From: Lepturacanthus savala | Taxonomy: Eukaryota; Chordata; Actinopteri; Scombriformes; Trichiuridae | Reading direction: 5' to 3' | Assembly: GCA_030544235.1 (NCBI GenBank) | Contig: CM060470.1 | Coordinates: 17,699,356 to 17,763,355 of the forward strand | DNA length: 64,000 nucleotides | Part shown: in pieces, positions 61,111 to 64,000 of the stretch | Numbering within the stretch: position 1 is the first letter of the stretch | How the letters are laid out: each line of letters opens with the position of its first letter | Translations under genes and position numbers: made by a program | Notes under the pieces: generated by a model | What the model was told of the DNA's origin: nothing | What the model saw: only the letters and a program-made list of their open reading frames with translations | Databases searched by the model: none

Positions 61111-62049
61111 ATGTATGAAAAGGTGGGCAGACTGGGCTGGAAACAGAAAAGTGATGCAAGCTTGTTCGGTAAAGAAGAGTGAGTTTTCTCAAGTTAAGTT
61201 ATTTTCTGAAGGTCAAAATCCACTTGATATCCCTGATTTTATTCACATTGTGCAGCACATACTAAACAAACAAGATACCCTAAATGCATGGATGATTTTA
61301 AAACACAGACTTTGGATGTCAAGCTCAGAGATAACACAGACTGAAACAGCCAGCAATTACGTTCATATTGGAAAACTCTGCATCTCACAATTTAACTCAG
61401 GAAGTAGTTTGTCCTATCAGAAAGTAAGAGAGGTCAGTTTAGAGTTTAGAGTTTCAGTTTAAAAAGTTTACATTCAATGAATAAATCCCTTTAGTGGTCA
61501 CAGTGATGACAGCAGGAGCAAATTAGGAGAGTGGGTGATGAGAATATAGAGTGATTAAATTCATTTATACCATGGTCTAGGCAAATACATTTTTTTTGGT
61601 TTTGTTTTGTTTTTTCTGATTGGCCAGCAGCTGTGTCTCAAATCTCAAAGATAGTTTGGTTCAAGTTTAATCAGCCGTTCTAAATTCATCCACTAGAGCT
61701 CAACTGTTAAACATTCTTATCAGCAGCACAGCTGAGTTATTATCTTGATAAACTAGCAAGCAGGAAGGAAAACACACTAATGATGTTATTTTAACTTTTC
61801 TATCTATCTCTTTGGAGAAAACAACAATTTAGAAGAATGAGATGGAGCAGAGGAAAAGAAACGAATAACCATAGAATGTAACAGTAGAGGAGCAGCTGTA
61901 GAGCTGCTAGCTCTATCTCTTATTTATTTTAATTAATTTATATAATTTCTGTGACATACAATTAATATACTGTGTTGAAAACAGAACCCTTACTTTTTTA
62001 CACCTAAATGTTTCAGATCATCAAAAAAATGTAAATATTGGTCAAAGAC
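61111..62049. other. Unannotated spacer
   Basis: No transposon protein recognised. The frame at 61115-61462 (plus) is the longest non-repetitive one nearby, but splice sites, codon bias or homology do not support it. Confidence 0.45.
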
Positions 62050-62520
62050 AGGACAAGTAAAAACAGAACGAACCACCTTTTAAGGTCATGCCACAGCATG
62101 GAATAATGGACACAGCAGGTCGGGACTTTGACTATACCACTCCTAAGCCTTCATTTTGTTTTTCTTCAGCCATTTAGAGGTGAACTTGTTGGTGTGGTTT
62201 GGATCATTGTCCTGTTGCAGAACCTTGAGGTCATGCACAGATGGCTGGACATTCTCCCTCAGGACCTTTTGGTAGACATCACAATTCATGGTTCCCTTTA
62301 TTACAATGAGTCTTCCAGGTCCTGAAGCAACAAAACAGCCCCAGACCATCACACCACCACCACCACCACCATATTTTACTGTTTGCATGTTCTTTTTCTG
62401 AAATGTGGCATTACTTTTTCGCCAGAAGAGACACACACATCTTCCAAAAACCTTTATCTCACCAGAGCACAGAGTATTTTCCCAAAGGTCTATTTTCCCA
62501 AATATGAAACAGTGGTTTCA
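62050..62520 (-). pseudogene. Tc1-like transposase, catalytic domain remnant
   Basis: Minus strand in order: a degraded LCSGEIKVFG-like block (about 62465), WRKSNATFQKKNMQTVKYGG, GVMVWGCFVASGPGRLIVIK (about 62370-62310), GTMNCDVYQKVLRENVQPSV, then LQQDNDPNHTNKFTSKWLKK (about 62220-62160) carrying the second catalytic Asp. Past a TAG (about 62137) come EWYSQSPDL and, after a frameshift, MLWHDLKRW (about 62098-62070). The Glu-bearing NPIE motif is destroyed between them. A run of Gly codons (GGT)n follows KYGG. The DNA-binding N-terminus and terminal repeats are missing. This Tc1-like family differs from the one at 8097. Confidence 0.88.
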
Positions 62521-62582
62521 TTGTTCACTTTTGTGTTCACTTGGTATTGTCTTTGAATAATATTTAAATTTCTTTGGTGAAC

Positions 62583-62733
<151 letters not shown>

Positions 62734-62936
62734 AAATCAGGAAGGGGGCAATCTCTCACACCATTGAATATGAAATTAACACCAAATGGAGCACAGTATG
62801 GGATGACCCAAAAAACTTTGACACACTTTGACTGGCCAGAAAACCTCAGGTGCTGCAATGATTCAATGCATCCATTTAAAATACCAAAAGTAAAAATTAC
62901 ATTTAATTCAATCTTTTTTTTCTTCAGCATAAGTCA

Positions 62937-63170
62937 GCATATTACCACCTGAAGAATATATCGCAGAATAAAGGCTTTATGCCTCGGCAAGCCTTAGAAA
63001 AGCTTGTCCATGCTTTTATTTTCAGTAGACTTGACTACTGTAACGAGGTCTTTACAACCCCCCCTAAAAAGTCAATCTGACAACCTCAGCTAATTCTAAA
63101 TGCTGCCACTTGTGTCTCCGCTAAAACTAAAAAAGTGGAGCACATCACTCCACTCCACTTCTGAGGAATG
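62937..63170 (+). pseudogene. L2-like LINE, C-terminal fragment (third subfamily)
   Basis: Reads YYHLKNISQNKGFMPRQALE then KLVHAFIFSRLDYCNEVFT and, after a TGA, a block like QLILNAATCVSAKTKKVEHI. FSRLDYCN and L.LNAA....K..EHITP are the standard post-palm blocks of L2-group LINEs. It differs from the copies at 31880 and 40485. One frame holds most of it, but the palm and the 3' tail are missing. Confidence 0.75.
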
Positions 63171-64000
63171 GTCTTATTGTTGTTTTGTTTGCAAATGTCC
63201 ATGATGTCAGTAACTCAAACCATGTTGCTCCAACCATAGTTCTTATGTTGAGTACTTATGTTAACTCAAAACTTCATCGTTCCTCAAATATAACCAGGCA
63301 TTTTTTGCATCTAAACTTAACCAAATCAAAGTCTTGTCACGTTATAAAATATAGTTGCTGTTTCTGTGACAGAGATTTATTACAATATGATAATCATCAT
63401 ACTATGATTTATAACCATCGCCATGTTGGCTGCTGTGGATGTCAGATTGGAAAACACTTGATCCAAAGGTATTTTTAGTCGCATCGTTTAGAGAATTTGT
63501 TGTTGCATATGGGTCAATGTGAGGGAACAGGTTACAGTATTGCACGTTGCCCTTTGTGTGATCCTACCAGAGAGACGCAGCTGGCCACGGAGCACTTTGT
63601 TTGTTTTTGCACCCCCTCAAGGTTAAAAAAAGGACATACTCAAAAAAGCCATTGAAATAAAATGAAAGAGTAATTCAGTCGGGGCCCTTATGGGGGAAAA
63701 TGGATGTCCTGCAGGGTGGAAACAGAGTCCCTCAGCGCTGCAGAGCACTTTGAGTTCCAGTTGCACTGCTCACCTTGTGTTTACACAGACAAATGGATAT
63801 CCATTAGTAAAAAGGTGTTTCCTTCTTGTGTTTGCATGTGCTTGTGTGTGTACCAAGATATACCCCTTTTTTTATTTAAATGGCTATATCTGGGTAAAAT
63901 TAGATAGTAATTTATGTAACAATGCAATAAGGGGCTAGAAACAAATAATAATGGAGAATCATTTAGAGATGGCAATGAGCCATTTAGTAATATTGTAGTA
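63171..64000. other. Unannotated end of window
   Basis: No gene recognised. 63540-63610 is slightly GC-richer (GAGACGCAGCTGGCCACGGA), with nothing identifiable. Confidence 0.45.

Noticed and set aside
61115..61462. 115-codon plus-strand frame
   Set aside because: No recognisable domain; the preceding GC-rich block is noncoding in all frames.
62143..62436. Intact Tc1 transposase gene
   Set aside because: Only the middle of the catalytic domain is open; a stop follows, the NPIE motif is destroyed and the N-terminus is missing.

Overview
The window looks like vertebrate nuclear DNA from a ray-finned (teleost) fish. It is AT-rich, has no dense genes or operons, is full of long TA, TG and CA microsatellites, and carries degraded copies of fish-typical transposable elements: Rex3-like, Rex1-like and L2-like LINEs, Penelope-like elements, several Tc1-like transposons, hAT and piggyBac-type non-autonomous elements, and two tRNA-derived SINE families. 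The family names come from recognising translated motifs by eye; no database was searched and the species is not determined. The window reads as a gene desert or very long introns.

Layout. 1-7 kb: AT-rich spacer with a hAT-type MITE (1705-1908), the C-terminus of a Rex1-like LINE (2092-2385, minus) and a SINE tail. 7-11 kb: two Tc1-like fragments, two long TA tracts and a 5'-truncated Rex3-like LINE (10131-10860, minus). 11-19 kb: mostly featureless, with a Tc1-like C-terminus near 16.6 kb and a candidate conserved block near 17.2-17.6 kb. 19.4-21.1 kb: a 0.5-kb purine-only-like tract, then the only plausible host-gene sequence: two exons on the plus strand (about 20540-20719 and 20927-20977) with GT..AG splice sites, a stop codon and an AATAAA signal. 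21-25.6 kb: LINE fragments, a large composite dispersed repeat, microsatellites and an LTR-like repeat. 26-31.4 kb: a Myb/SANT-like fragment and a 723-bp hAT element with a perfect 8-bp target duplication and a broken BED-finger exon. 31.9-34.1 kb: an L2 reverse transcriptase pseudogene, a Tc1-like 3' end, a SINE tail and a TTAA-flanked piggyBac-type MITE in succession. 35-44.9 kb: SINEs, L2 remnants, a palindrome-bearing MITE family, and a hAT element (target duplication GCTGCCAT) with an LTR-like repeat nested in it. 46.8-47.1 kb: a G-rich minisatellite. 50.7-53.2 kb: a THAP-like fragment and two Penelope-like GIY-YIG endonuclease remnants. 54-57 kb: another hAT element, a perfect 70-bp palindrome, a run of 28 G and an LTR-like repeat. 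57-64 kb: mostly featureless, then a Tc1-like transposase remnant, a 146-bp TA tract and an L2-like C-terminus.

No intact protein-coding gene, rRNA, tRNA gene or CRISPR array is supported. Every transposon-derived reading frame seen is broken by stops, frameshifts, deletions or truncation. Several non-repetitive, GC-balanced blocks (near 3.0, 17.3, 23.3, 28.5, 31.1, 34.7, 36.6, 39.1, 49.7, 55.3 and 60.9 kb) look like possible conserved noncoding elements; that is inference from appearance only. The most unusual structural features are the 70-bp palindrome, the G28 run, the alternating minisatellite and the purine tract.
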